The notes: generated by a model not told the origin, from the sequence alone. 64,000 nt of DNA from Odoribacter laneus YIT 12061 (GCF_000243215.1 NZ_JH594596.1:62001-126000), one strand, 5' to 3'. Shown: positions 46,035-54,011, numbered from the stretch's first letter. A program made the numbers and translations.

Positions 46035-46830
46035 CAAGGTTGAAACAATAGAACGCTATCAACAGATTATTGAACGATACTATTCCAAAAACGGTGTGTC
46101 CAATGATTACCTGCAACGAGACGCCGAAACTCTGATAAAAAAAGGAGAGTTGCTTGAATGTTGTGAAGAGAACAATGCTTATCTCTTAGTAAAGAAAACT
46201 GTTGGACACAGAATGTACTACTATATTAATGATTTCAATACGATTCCCAATTGTTCAAATATAAAAGATGTGGTCGTAGAAATCTTGTATAGAGGAGAGC
46301 CATTCTATCCCCAACAAGAGATTGGGTTCTTAAAAAATGCCGGGTTTAAAGTGAATTTAACAAGAGATTTATATACAGGTATTTACAAAGACTTGGTTCC
46401 ACCTATCCTTAATAAAAATATTGAAGTGCGTTATACGACAACTATGGAAGAGGTTGAATTTGCTTGCAATCTTTTCAATATATCTTTTGACACACTCAGT
46501 GGTGACTATATTTCCCAAGAAGAATATTCAACATTATTTCAGAATAAATCGATACTGATCGCCACAGATAGAAATCAGAACTTGTTAGGCGCGTTACACC
46601 AATCTTTTACAGGAAAGGTTGCATGTATCTCGCATATCGTGGTTCTTCCAGAAGCACGAGGTTACCATGTAGGACAATCGTTATTAAACAGATTTGTTGA
46701 AAACCATATGGAAACCGAAAAAAGTCGATATATGTTTTGGGTACAACAGCAAAATACCGCAGCAGTTTCCATGTACCAAAAAAAAGGATTTAAATATGCT
46801 GGCAAATCAACAATATCACTAATTAAATAA
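46024..46830 (+). CDS. GNAT-family N-acyltransferase
   Basis: 268 residues. The N-terminal half has no family I recognise; the C-terminal half is a GNAT domain with CISHIVVLPEARGYHVGQSLL (motif A, acyl-donor binding) and VQQQNTAAVSMYQKKGFKYAG (motif B). Because it sits between the adenylating ligase and a carrier protein gene, I infer that it moves an acyl group from carrier protein to an amino sugar. An ordinary acetyl-CoA-dependent role is the alternative. Confidence 0.8.
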   Translation: MIFNKVETIERYQQIIERYYSKNGVSNDYLQRDAETLIKKGELLECCEENNAYLLVKKTVGHRMYYYINDFNTIPNCSNIKDVVVEILYRGEPFYPQQEIGFLKNAGFKVNLTRDLYTGIYKDLVPPILNKNIEVRYTTTMEEVEFACNLFNISFDTLSGDYISQEEYSTLFQNKSILIATDRNQNLLGALHQSFTGKVACISHIVVLPEARGYHVGQSLLNRFVENHMETEKSRYMFWVQQQNTAAVSMYQKKGFKYAGKSTISLIK

Positions 46831-46845
46831 CTAAATATAAATCAA

Positions 46846-47070
46846 ATGGAAAAATTATTAGAATTATTACAGGGTATACGCCCTGATGTTGATTTTGAGA
46901 ACGAGATAGCCTTAGTTGATGATGGAATTTTAGATTCAATGGATATAGTCTCTATCATCTCTGAATTGGATGACGAGTTTGACGTACAAGTAAGAATCAA
47001 TGAATTAGATCCCGATAATTTCAACTCGATGGAATCTATTTGGGAATTAGTTCAAAAATTGAAAAATTAA
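46846..47070 (+). CDS. Acyl carrier protein 1
   Basis: 74 residues, very acidic, with the four-helix carrier protein pattern. The phosphopantetheine serine lies in DDGILDSMDIVSIISEL. It lies 15 bases after the GNAT gene and two bases before the first reductase gene. The sequence is unlike housekeeping AcpP (no DSLD-TVELV) and closer to carrier proteins of small specialised pathways. The activating phosphopantetheinyl transferase must come from elsewhere in the genome. Confidence 0.9.
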   Translation: MEKLLELLQGIRPDVDFENEIALVDDGILDSMDIVSIISELDDEFDVQVRINELDPDNFNSMESIWELVQKLKN

Positions 47071-47072
47071 GA

Positions 47073-47816
47073 ATGTCTGATTTGACTTTACAAAATAAAT
47101 CTGCTCTGATTATTGGAGTTCATGATAAGCTTTCGAGAATAATCGCTCGATCTATAATAAAAGAAAATGCCCATGTGACTCTAATTGGATCCGATAAATC
47201 TCTGCTGGCTGAAGAATACCCCGAAATTACTGAACCGCATCTTATTAATTTCAATATTACTGATTGCAAGAACATAGAAAAGAATCTGAAATCTCATCTG
47301 AATGACAACTTGAAATATGATGGTGTGGTATTCTGCCATACACAGAGTGATTTTAAACCATTGTCATTTGTGAAATATGATAATTTATCATCTATTGTAA
47401 ATGACAACTATTTTTCATTTGTAGAGTTCATCCGGGTTCTAACTAAAATGAAAAAGATTAACAATAATGGAAGTATTGTCGCTCTTTCTTCAATTAGCAG
47501 CATTCGCGCGATGAAAGCAAAAATGGCGTTTTGCTCTTCTAAAGCGGCATTGGACGCAGCAATAAGATGCTTGGCAGTAGAGTTCGCAAATAAAAAAATA
47601 AGAGTTAATTCCATTCAAAAAGGAGAAGTGGATGTAGACTTTGAGAAAGGACATATTCAAGATGTATCGGCCATTAGAGAAGAAGGTGTATCGAATGCTT
47701 GCCTTGGAGCTTCAAGCGCTACCGAAATAGCCAATACAGTAATATTTTTATTGAGCGATGCGACACATACTTTAACTGGTCAATCAATCGTAATAGATGG
47801 AGGATATACATTATGA
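47073..47816 (+). CDS. Short-chain dehydrogenase-like protein lacking the catalytic Tyr
   Basis: 247 residues from ATG 47,073. The SDR fold is clear (INNNGSIVALSSISSI, KIRVNSIQKGEV, LTGQSIVIDGGYTL), but the active-site Y-x3-K is F-C-S-S-K (codon TTT), and the glycine-rich cofactor loop is IIGVHDKLSR rather than T-G-x3-G-x-G. Residues essential for reduction in classical members are therefore changed. It may be a structural partner of the canonical reductase that follows with a four-base overlap, or use a different mechanism. Confidence 0.85.
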   Translation: MSDLTLQNKSALIIGVHDKLSRIIARSIIKENAHVTLIGSDKSLLAEEYPEITEPHLINFNITDCKNIEKNLKSHLNDNLKYDGVVFCHTQSDFKPLSFVKYDNLSSIVNDNYFSFVEFIRVLTKMKKINNNGSIVALSSISSIRAMKAKMAFCSSKAALDAAIRCLAVEFANKKIRVNSIQKGEVDVDFEKGHIQDVSAIREEGVSNACLGASSATEIANTVIFLLSDATHTLTGQSIVIDGGYTL

Positions 47817-48574
47817 GACCACTGCTTAACTTCAATAATAAAAATATAATTGTTGCAGGTGTTGGAGGAATAGGTCAAGCAACAGTTTTGGAATTAGCCT
47901 CGATGGGCGCGAATATTATCATGATAGACGCAAATGAACAAGCTCTAAATGAAACAATATTTAAGTTAGGTCAAGGTAAACACTCCACACACATTTGTGA
48001 CTTTTCAAAAGTCGATACAATAGAGCCCCTAATTAAGAATATTGTAAAAGAATCTGGAGCTATAGACGCTTTTGTGTATTGTGTCGGTATTGGCGCAGTT
48101 CGTCCCTTGAAGCTATCCAAATATGAGTTCATGCGCACAGTAATGGATATTAATTTCTTTTCTTTTATAGAAATGATAAGATGTATTTCCTTAAAAGGGA
48201 ATTATAATCCTAAAGAGACGAATATTGTTGGAATATCAGCAATTGGCGCATTTTTAGGGAACAGCACAAAGACCGCTTATTGCGCTTCGAAAGGTGCGAT
48301 GAATGCGGCAGTAAGATGTTTAGCGAAAGAATTAGCTCCAAAAAATATTCGCATCAATACAGTGGCTCCAGGAGTTACCGACACGCCAATGGCCAGAGCA
48401 TCTGAAGATTATGGTTCTGAATCAGAGGAGTACAAGTCTATTTTACAAAGACAGTATTTAGGAATATGTTCTCCAAATGATATCACCAATGCTGTTGTAT
48501 TTTTACTAAGTAACATGAGCAATAAGATTACAGGCTCATGTCTATCAGTTGATGGAGGTAAATTATCATCCTAA
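47813..48574 (+). CDS. Short-chain dehydrogenase/reductase (FabG-like)
   Basis: 253 residues from ATG 47,813. Cofactor loop IIVAGVGGIGQATVLEL, catalytic serine region VGISAIGAFLG and intact Y-C-A-S-K, then INTVAPGVTDTPMA and GSCLSVDGGKLSS. It is a normal classical SDR and would reduce a 3-ketoacyl-ACP to the 3-hydroxyacyl form. Its neighbours (ketosynthase, two carrier proteins) support that over a sugar reductase role. Confidence 0.88.
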   Translation: MRPLLNFNNKNIIVAGVGGIGQATVLELASMGANIIMIDANEQALNETIFKLGQGKHSTHICDFSKVDTIEPLIKNIVKESGAIDAFVYCVGIGAVRPLKLSKYEFMRTVMDINFFSFIEMIRCISLKGNYNPKETNIVGISAIGAFLGNSTKTAYCASKGAMNAAVRCLAKELAPKNIRINTVAPGVTDTPMARASEDYGSESEEYKSILQRQYLGICSPNDITNAVVFLLSNMSNKITGSCLSVDGGKLSS

Positions 48575-48598
48575 GTTTAATTAAATGTTCAAGAAATT

Positions 48599-48817
48599 AT
48601 GACAAACGAAGAGAAAATAGCAATCCTTGAGGAGATGCTGGAATTAGAGAATGGCACATTATCAGAAGCGACAGAACTTTTGGCTATTGAAGAATATGAT
48701 TCAATGGCAAAACTCTCGCTTATTGTTACTTCTGACGAGGAATTTGGGAAAAAATTATCAGGCGAGCAGATTCGCACATTCAAGACTGTTGGTGATATTC
48801 TCTCATTCTGGGGATAA
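48599..48817 (+). CDS. Acyl carrier protein 2
   Basis: 72 residues, acidic, with the attachment serine in IEEYDSMAKLSLIV. It is less typical than carrier protein 1 but has the expected helix pattern and C-terminal TVGDILSFW. Its TAA overlaps the ATG of the hydrolase gene by one base. Two different carrier proteins in one short block suggest separate starter and extender (or donor and acceptor) arms. Confidence 0.82.
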   Translation: MTNEEKIAILEEMLELENGTLSEATELLAIEEYDSMAKLSLIVTSDEEFGKKLSGEQIRTFKTVGDILSFWG

Positions 48818-49416
48818 TGTTACAAATTAAAAAAATAATTGGTCACGTACTTTCTTCAAATAGCTATTTGCTTTTTAGAAAAGACGTGACCGATTGTTAT
48901 TTAATTGACGCAGGGGATGCAAACCAGATTTTAAACGAATTACCTGATTATTTGGGAATTAAAGGGATATTCCTAACCCATGGACATTTCGACCATGTAT
49001 CAGGAATAAAAAAACTAATCAATTGTTTCCCTGATTGTAAAATATATACATCGAAATATGGCAAAGAAGCATTAGGAGATACGAAGAAAAATTTATCGGC
49101 CTATCATGATCTCCCTGTCTCATATATCGGTGATAATGTGATTATAATTTCTGAAGGAGAACGCATTGAGTTATTTGATGACACATTTATCAATATACTT
49201 GAGACTCCCGGTCATTGTCAAAGCTGTCTAACATATTATACAAATCATCATATTTTTACCGGTGATAGTTATATCCCCGGGGCAAAAGTGGTAACTACGC
49301 TTCCTAAAGGGAATAAAACCCAGGCAAATATATCGTTGCAGCGAATTTTAGAGCTATCAAAAGATAGAATAATATGTGCCGGACATGATACTGATAAATG
49401 GGTGTCAATATTATAA
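48817..49416 (+). CDS. Metallo-beta-lactamase-fold hydrolase (possible thioesterase)
   Basis: 199 residues. The metal motif is T-H-G-H-F-D-H (residues about 54-60), with further ligands in TPGHCQSC and ICAGHD. The small glyoxalase II-like form can cleave thioesters. Being coupled to carrier protein 2, it may release or proofread acyl chains on the carrier protein, but metallo-beta-lactamase-fold enzymes vary widely in substrate. Confidence 0.82.
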   Translation: MLQIKKIIGHVLSSNSYLLFRKDVTDCYLIDAGDANQILNELPDYLGIKGIFLTHGHFDHVSGIKKLINCFPDCKIYTSKYGKEALGDTKKNLSAYHDLPVSYIGDNVIIISEGERIELFDDTFINILETPGHCQSCLTYYTNHHIFTGDSYIPGAKVVTTLPKGNKTQANISLQRILELSKDRIICAGHDTDKWVSIL

Positions 49417-49478
49417 TATCTTCTAAAGATATTTTGAAGTAATTGAGTCGGGAAAAAGAGAGCAAATTAATATAATAT

Positions 49479-50723
49479 ATGGCAAACAAAAGAATTTATC
49501 TCTGTCTGGCACACATGTCGGGCGAGGAGCAGAAATTTATAAAAGAGGCGTTTGACACCAATTGGGTAGTGCCTCTGGGACCTAACGTTAATGGCTTCGA
49601 AGCCGATCTGAAAGTGTTTGTTGGCGGCGAGAACGAGGTCGTTGCCTTGTCTGCCGGTACGGCTGCGGTGCATCTTGCACTGCTCGCTTGCGGTGTCGGT
49701 CCGGGTGATGATGTCTGCGTTCAGTCGTTTACATTCTGTGCGTCAAGCCATCCGATTACCTATCTCGGAGCCACTCCCGTCTTCATTGACTCGGAGAGAG
49801 ACACATGGAATATGGACCCACAACTTCTCGAAGAGGCTATTAAAGACCGTATCGCCAAGACCGGCAAAGCGCCGAAGGCAATCGTTCCTGTGGCTCTCTA
49901 CGGTATGCCTTACAAGATTGACGAAATTATGGAGATAGCTAACTGCTACGGTATTCCCGTCATCGAGGACGTTGCTGAGGGATTTGGGTCGAAGTACGAC
50001 GGCAAGGTACTTGGCACATTCGGCAAGTTCGGCGTTCTTTCGTTCAACGGCAACAAGATGATTACTACCTCGGGGGGTGGCGCACTGGTTTGCGCCAATG
50101 CGGAGGACAAGAACAACATCATGTGGTACGCGACGCAGGCCCGCGAGGCTTATCCGTACTATCAGCACGAGGCTATCGGCTACAACTACCGCATGTCAAA
50201 TATCTGTGCCGGCATTGGTCGCGGTCAGATGACCGTAGCTCGGGAGCATATCGACCACCACAAACATGTCCAGAAACTCTACGAGAAGTTGCTTGCCGAT
50301 ATCCCCGGCATTAAGGTCAATAAGGCTCCCTCGGAGAAATTTGACAGCAACTACTGGCTCTGCACCATAACCATTGACGAGAGCGTCAAGGTGAAGGGTC
50401 AAGAAAAAGCGTATGCAGCAGCCATAATAAGCGCAGTAGGCGGTGCTGCGGGTGTTATTCATGTTGGTGGCGGTGTACACACCGATTGCGAGCCGAACGC
50501 GAATGTCGAGGCTCTGCGAATGGCTCTGGATGCAGTCGGCATTGAAGTTCGTCCTGTATGGAAGCCGATGCACAAACAACCTGTCTACAAGAATGCACCG
50601 GCTTATATTAACGGTGTGTCAGAATCCATTTTTAAGGTTGGTATGTGTCTTCCTGCTGGACCTTATGTGACCGATGACGATGTCAATTATATCGTTGAGC
50701 AGATCAAAGCAAATATTCTGTAG
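49479..50723 (+). CDS. PglE-like PLP aminotransferase
   Basis: 414 residues of the DegT family: VVALSAGTAAVHLALLACG, VIEDVAEGFGSKYDG, and the PLP lysine in LSFNGNKMITTSGGGALV. The start MANKRIYLCLAHMSG and the C-terminal VRPVWKPMHKQPVY are typical of UDP-4-keto-6-deoxy-GlcNAc 4-aminotransferases of the PglE type. Its GC content is visibly higher than the AT-rich genes before it, which suggests a different origin. With the PglC- and PglD-like genes it would make the amino sugar that receives an acyl group. Confidence 0.88.
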   Translation: MANKRIYLCLAHMSGEEQKFIKEAFDTNWVVPLGPNVNGFEADLKVFVGGENEVVALSAGTAAVHLALLACGVGPGDDVCVQSFTFCASSHPITYLGATPVFIDSERDTWNMDPQLLEEAIKDRIAKTGKAPKAIVPVALYGMPYKIDEIMEIANCYGIPVIEDVAEGFGSKYDGKVLGTFGKFGVLSFNGNKMITTSGGGALVCANAEDKNNIMWYATQAREAYPYYQHEAIGYNYRMSNICAGIGRGQMTVAREHIDHHKHVQKLYEKLLADIPGIKVNKAPSEKFDSNYWLCTITIDESVKVKGQEKAYAAAIISAVGGAAGVIHVGGGVHTDCEPNANVEALRMALDAVGIEVRPVWKPMHKQPVYKNAPAYINGVSESIFKVGMCLPAGPYVTDDDVNYIVEQIKANIL

Positions 50724-50823
50724 TCTGCTTAGGGGATTTTGGAAGTTCCTGTCCTTTATCCTTGTGTCGCGATGGTGCGTGAAGCGGCATGATGGCAGTT
50801 TATAATTATATAACCCCCAAATT

Positions 50824-51107
50824 ATGACTTCAGAAGCAATAAATGTTTTTTTCAACTACTTCGTTTAGGGTTAAAAACCGCTAAAGTCGATGAGAATATA
50901 CTCGTAGGCTTTCGCCGGCTAAAGAATGATATATCTAATCAAGAATGGGAGGAGATCTATAATCTTGGAGTCCGACAAGGCGTAGCAGCCATTCAATTTC
51001 ATGGCTTACAAAAGCTTATCGATACGCGGATTGATTTGCCGTTTCAATTGCTGGAGCGGAGAATGAAGATGAGGTGGTTTGCACACACAATCTCCTGCAT
51101 TGTATAG
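50824..51107 (+). pseudogene. NTP_transf_5-like nucleotidyltransferase fragment
   Basis: The start MTSEAINVFF is followed after a one-base shift by QLLRLGLKTAKVDENILVG, then WEEIYNLGVRQGVAAIQF, the N-terminal pattern of the uncharacterised nucleotidyltransferase family common in Bacteroides capsule loci. It stops at TAG 51,105-51,107 after an unrelated tail. The catalytic part is missing because the sequence runs into the end of the convergent excisionase gene. Confidence 0.65.
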
Positions 51108-51505
51108 AACTCCGTCAGCTCACGCTTCTCCACGGGATGTACTTCATACGGTTCATTGCCCGTAAAAAGCAAATCAATGTCACCCTTGCATATGAAAATC
51201 TTGCGATTCATTCTTATACAATTCATCTTTCCAGTTATACAATAGGGGTAGACAGTTGTTCGGCTGATGCCCATCAGGTCTGCCACATCATCGCATGAAA
51301 GGTACTCTCTACTATTAATTGTAGGTTGATTAGTATTAGAATGTTTTTGCTCCTCGAGAACTTTCTCGATTTTCTCCTCTCGCTTTTGCTTCTTATAGTT
51401 ACGCTGTGCGCATTGATGCGAGCAAAACTTTGTTACTGTCTTGTGTGCGATAAACTCTTTACCGCAATACTGACAGACCTTCTTAATCTGAATCATGCTG
51501 CTCAT
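51044..51505 (-). CDS. Excisionase-like zinc ribbon/HTH protein, right unit, C-terminally cut
   Basis: 153 residues from ATG 51,503-51,505 (MSSMIQIKKVCQYCGKEF). A zinc-ribbon (CQYCGKEFIAHKTVTKFCSH) is followed by an HTH_17-type helix-turn-helix (LSCDDVADLMGISRTTVYPYC). The family match ends at LTEFYTMQEI, where relatives continue with a second DNA-binding segment; here the frame ends in an unrelated tail that overlaps the nucleotidyltransferase fragment. It is therefore shortened, but the ribbon and HTH are intact. It parallels the dead gene at 19,071-19,670. Confidence 0.75.
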   Translation of the reverse strand: MSSMIQIKKVCQYCGKEFIAHKTVTKFCSHQCAQRNYKKQKREEKIEKVLEEQKHSNTNQPTINSREYLSCDDVADLMGISRTTVYPYCITGKMNCIRMNRKIFICKGDIDLLFTGNEPYEVHPVEKRELTEFYTMQEIVCANHLIFILRSSN

Positions 51506-51507
51506 AA

Positions 51508-51590
51508 AAATGTATTTAAGAATATCGTTAGTGTTTATTTCTCCTTTAATTTCGCCTAGGTTGTAGACGACCTGGCGTATATTTCTTTTC
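51508..51590 (-). repeat. Divergent mnmE-tail-like segment fused upstream of the right excisionase
   Basis: Read on the minus strand, N-I-R-Q-V-V-Y-N-LGEIKGEINTNDILKYIF matches the MnmE end D-I-R-E-C-L-H-Y-LGEITGEITTDEVLGNIF. It stops short of the final C-I-G-K and runs in frame into the excisionase. The DNA differs clearly from the resident mnmE, so it came from another host or is old. Confidence 0.75.
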
Positions 51591-51596
51591 GCCAAT

Positions 51597-51621
51597 TTCG
51601 TATCACTTCGTTGCAGTTCGT
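51597..51621. repeat. Three 10-bp-spaced TTCGT repeats
   Basis: TTCGT occurs at 51,597, 51,607 and 51,617, exactly one helical turn apart. The array occupies the same place, between attachment site and excisionase, as the GTAAA array at 19,701-19,740. Confidence 0.6.
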
Positions 51622-51741
51622 TTCAGATTTACAAAATCTAAGAGACGGGAAATTTTTCCCGAGCGACGTTTGACACCGGGGTGGAAATGGGGCGGAAAAA
51701 AATGATAAAAGATGCTCACCGATGATAATCGGCGAGAATAT

Positions 51742-51777
51742 AGAAAAAAACAAAAGTCGCTCATTTTGAGCAACTTT
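51742..51777 (-). terminator. Terminator of mnmE
   Basis: On the minus strand AAGTTGCTCA / TGAGCGACTT pairs with one mismatch around AAA and is followed by TTGTTTTTTTC. It lies about 30 bases after the mnmE stop and inside the island boundary, just past the attachment core. Confidence 0.8.
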
Positions 51778-51786
51778 CTAATCATT

Positions 51787-51832
51787 GCTAATCGTTGGTA
51801 ATCACCACTTACTTGCCGATGCAAAAGTTTTT
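51787..51832. repeat. mnmE 3'-end attachment site copy C
   Basis: The core GCTAATCGTTGGTAATCA (51,787-51,804) is identical to the core of copy A and lies four bases past the mnmE stop; the overlapping mnmE bases encode C-I-G-K-stop. The 3' end of mnmE (thdF/trmE) is a known integration target, for example of Salmonella genomic island 1. I infer this is the resident end of the island. Confidence 0.8.
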
Positions 51833-53203
51833 GAATATATTTCCCAATACTTCGTCGGTGGTGATTTCGCCGGTGATTTCGCCGAGGTAGTGGAGGCATT
51901 CGCGGATGTCCTGGGAGATAAATTCGCCGCTAATGGGGGAATCGAGTCCGGAAATGACACGCTGAATGGCCGTGAGGGCATGGGAGAGAGCTTCGTAGTG
52001 GCGTATGTTGCTGACGATGACGTCTCCGGAGTTAAGGTTGTTTAGGTTGACCGTGCTGAGAAGTTCATCTATCAGTAGCTCGAGGTTTTGTCCGGTTTTG
52101 GCCGAAATGGCGATGAGTTTTTCACCGCAAGTGCAGAGTTTGATGGTTTCCAGGGTGGTCAAAGGATCTTTTACTTGGTCCGTTTTGTTTAGAATAATTA
52201 AAAGCCGGGCTTCCGGGGAAAGATGTTCCTTGACCTGACGGTAATAGTTTTCGAAAGTATCGGTTCCCCGGCTTAAGTCTGTTAATAAGAGCACCACACT
52301 GGCTTGGGCGATTTTGGCAAAAGTACGTTCGATTCCGATGTTTTCTACGGTATCTTCTGTTTTGCGAATGCCCGCTGTATCGATGAAACGGAATAGGACA
52401 CCGTTTAAATTGATGGTGTCTTCAATGGCGTCGCGCGTTGTGCCAGCAATGTCTGAAACAATGGCTTTGTCTTCTCTTAAAAGGGCATTCAATAACGTAC
52501 TTTTTCCTACATTGGTATTGCCCACGATAGCGACGGGAACACCGTTTTTGATCACGTTTCCCAAAGAAAAGGAACGACATAGCCGATTTAAAAGCGTTTC
52601 GATATTACTTGCGATACGCCGTAATTCGGTACGATCGGCAAATTCCACATCTTCTTCTGAAAAATCGAGTTCTAATTCCAGCAGGGAAGTAATGTGTAAT
52701 AAAGCCGTCCGTAATTTTATCAATTCTCCGGAGAAACCTCCTTTCATTTGAGTCATTGCCATTTTGTGGGAAGCTGCTGAGGAGGAAACAATCAGATCGG
52801 CAACGGCTTCGGCTTGTGAAAGGTCCATTTTTCCGTTTAAAAAAGCGCGTTGAGTAAATTCGCCCGGCAGAGCTAAACGTGCTCCTGTATTTATCAGCAA
52901 TTGTAAAAGACGCTGTTGGATGTATGTGGACCCGTGGCAGGAAATCTCTACAGAATCTTCTCCTGTAAAAGAATGGGGTGCCCGGAAAAGAGTGATTAAA
53001 ACTTCGTCTATCAATTGCTGATCTTCGTAAATAGATCCGAAATGTACAGTATGGGAAGCACTTGCTCTTAGTTTTTTCCCGGAAGGAGAAACGAATAAGG
53101 CGTCTGCTAAATCGATACAACCTTTTCCGGATAGCCTTATGATAGCTATTGCTCCGGTTCCGGGGGCTGTGGAGATAGCACAAATGATAGATTCGTCGAT
53201 CAT
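51809..53203 (-). CDS. mnmE: tRNA modification GTPase MnmE
   Basis: 464 residues, full length. N-terminal tetrahydrofolate-binding domain (TICAISTAPGTGAIAIIRLSG), helical domain, then the GTPase with GNTNVGKSTLLNALL (G1), DIAGTTRD (G2), DTAGIR (G3) and NKTD (G4). The C-terminal F-C-I-G-K carries the catalytic Cys. With MnmG it installs the 5-carboxymethylaminomethyl or related group on wobble uridine. The gene is intact despite insertion of the island at its 3' end. Confidence 0.97.
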   Translation of the reverse strand: MIDESIICAISTAPGTGAIAIIRLSGKGCIDLADALFVSPSGKKLRASASHTVHFGSIYEDQQLIDEVLITLFRAPHSFTGEDSVEISCHGSTYIQQRLLQLLINTGARLALPGEFTQRAFLNGKMDLSQAEAVADLIVSSSAASHKMAMTQMKGGFSGELIKLRTALLHITSLLELELDFSEEDVEFADRTELRRIASNIETLLNRLCRSFSLGNVIKNGVPVAIVGNTNVGKSTLLNALLREDKAIVSDIAGTTRDAIEDTINLNGVLFRFIDTAGIRKTEDTVENIGIERTFAKIAQASVVLLLTDLSRGTDTFENYYRQVKEHLSPEARLLIILNKTDQVKDPLTTLETIKLCTCGEKLIAISAKTGQNLELLIDELLSTVNLNNLNSGDVIVSNIRHYEALSHALTAIQRVISGLDSPISGEFISQDIRECLHYLGEITGEITTDEVLGNIFKNFCIGK

Positions 53204-53508
53204 AATTTGCTTTTTTACAAATGTAAGGTTTTCAGGTAAAAGTTGAAAATGGGAAGGAAGAAATTCACTTATCAGGAAAAGAATTGTTTGGAAAGGGACA
53301 ATGGAAAATAAAGGTTGGTCAATGAGATAATGGAGCGAATATCGAATGAGAAAAGCTAAAACTTTTTTCTTTTGAGGGAAGGAAACATAAAGCCGCCCAT
53401 AGGTTTACGGTTTATTCCTTAGCAGGCTAAGGATGAGTTCTCTTAGGGAGAAAAAGGATTACAAATACCTGTATTCAAACAGATCTCGGCTGAGGCCGAA
53501 GGCGGACT
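53204..53508. other. mnmE upstream region with two hairpins
   Basis: No gene is seen. Near mnmE a minus-strand TACATTTG (53,225-53,218) fits the -7 consensus. CCTTAGC/GCTAAGG (53,417-53,432, two-base loop) and TCGGC/GCCGA (53,486-53,499, four-base loop) form two compact hairpins just past the end of the RT operon; neither has a T-run, so they could be weak terminators or part of an untranslated RNA. Confidence 0.5.
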
Positions 53509-53988
53509 TTATGGTTTTCCTTGCTGATATAGATGATTTATCTCATTTAAAAGCTGTTTATTTTCGTGAAAGTCCCTCATCAAAGAGAGACAAAATACAT
53601 CTTCATCGTCATATAAAGCTGTCAATTCGGGATAAGCCACAATATCCCGCAGGGCTTCTAATAATGTATTTTTATAGAGGGGAGCAATGCGGTTCAGATT
53701 TTTGTAATATTCTGCCGATTGTCCAATAGAACAAAAATGCTCATCTAATTTTTCAAACTCAGTGTCTAACGCCAGAGGATAAGTTTGTTTCTTTAAACCG
53801 GATCTCATAATTTTTACGGTACCGATCAGATAAGAATCTAAGGGTTCTTTAATGGTCTGATTGGCATATAATTCATAAGTAGTCGTATAACTATAATCAT
53901 TCCACTTCTGAGGGATCAGATAAAAAGCTGTTTTTTTGTTTAATTTAGCTAATAGGGGAATAAAGCTTTCGATAATACGGATTTTCAT
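53509..53988 (-). CDS. Hypothetical third gene of the RT-SLATT operon
   Basis: 159 residues, no signal or membrane segment, with a basic N-terminal half (LAKLNKKTAFYLIPQKWNDY, MRSGLKKQTYPLALDTEF) and a helical, acidic C-terminal half. It lies 23 bases after the SLATT gene and in the same direction, so it should be on the same transcript. I do not recognise a family. By analogy with other defence operons it could be a regulator, antitoxin or sensor, but nothing in the sequence decides. Confidence 0.75.
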   Translation of the reverse strand: MKIRIIESFIPLLAKLNKKTAFYLIPQKWNDYSYTTTYELYANQTIKEPLDSYLIGTVKIMRSGLKKQTYPLALDTEFEKLDEHFCSIGQSAEYYKNLNRIAPLYKNTLLEALRDIVAYPELTALYDDEDVFCLSLMRDFHENKQLLNEINHLYQQGKP

Positions 53989-54011
53989 AAGTCAGATATT
54001 GGGTAATAAGT

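Noticed and set aside
52605-53183. Long minus-strand frame overlapping mnmE
   Set aside because: Arg/Phe/Ser-rich shadow of the mnmE coding sequence in another frame.
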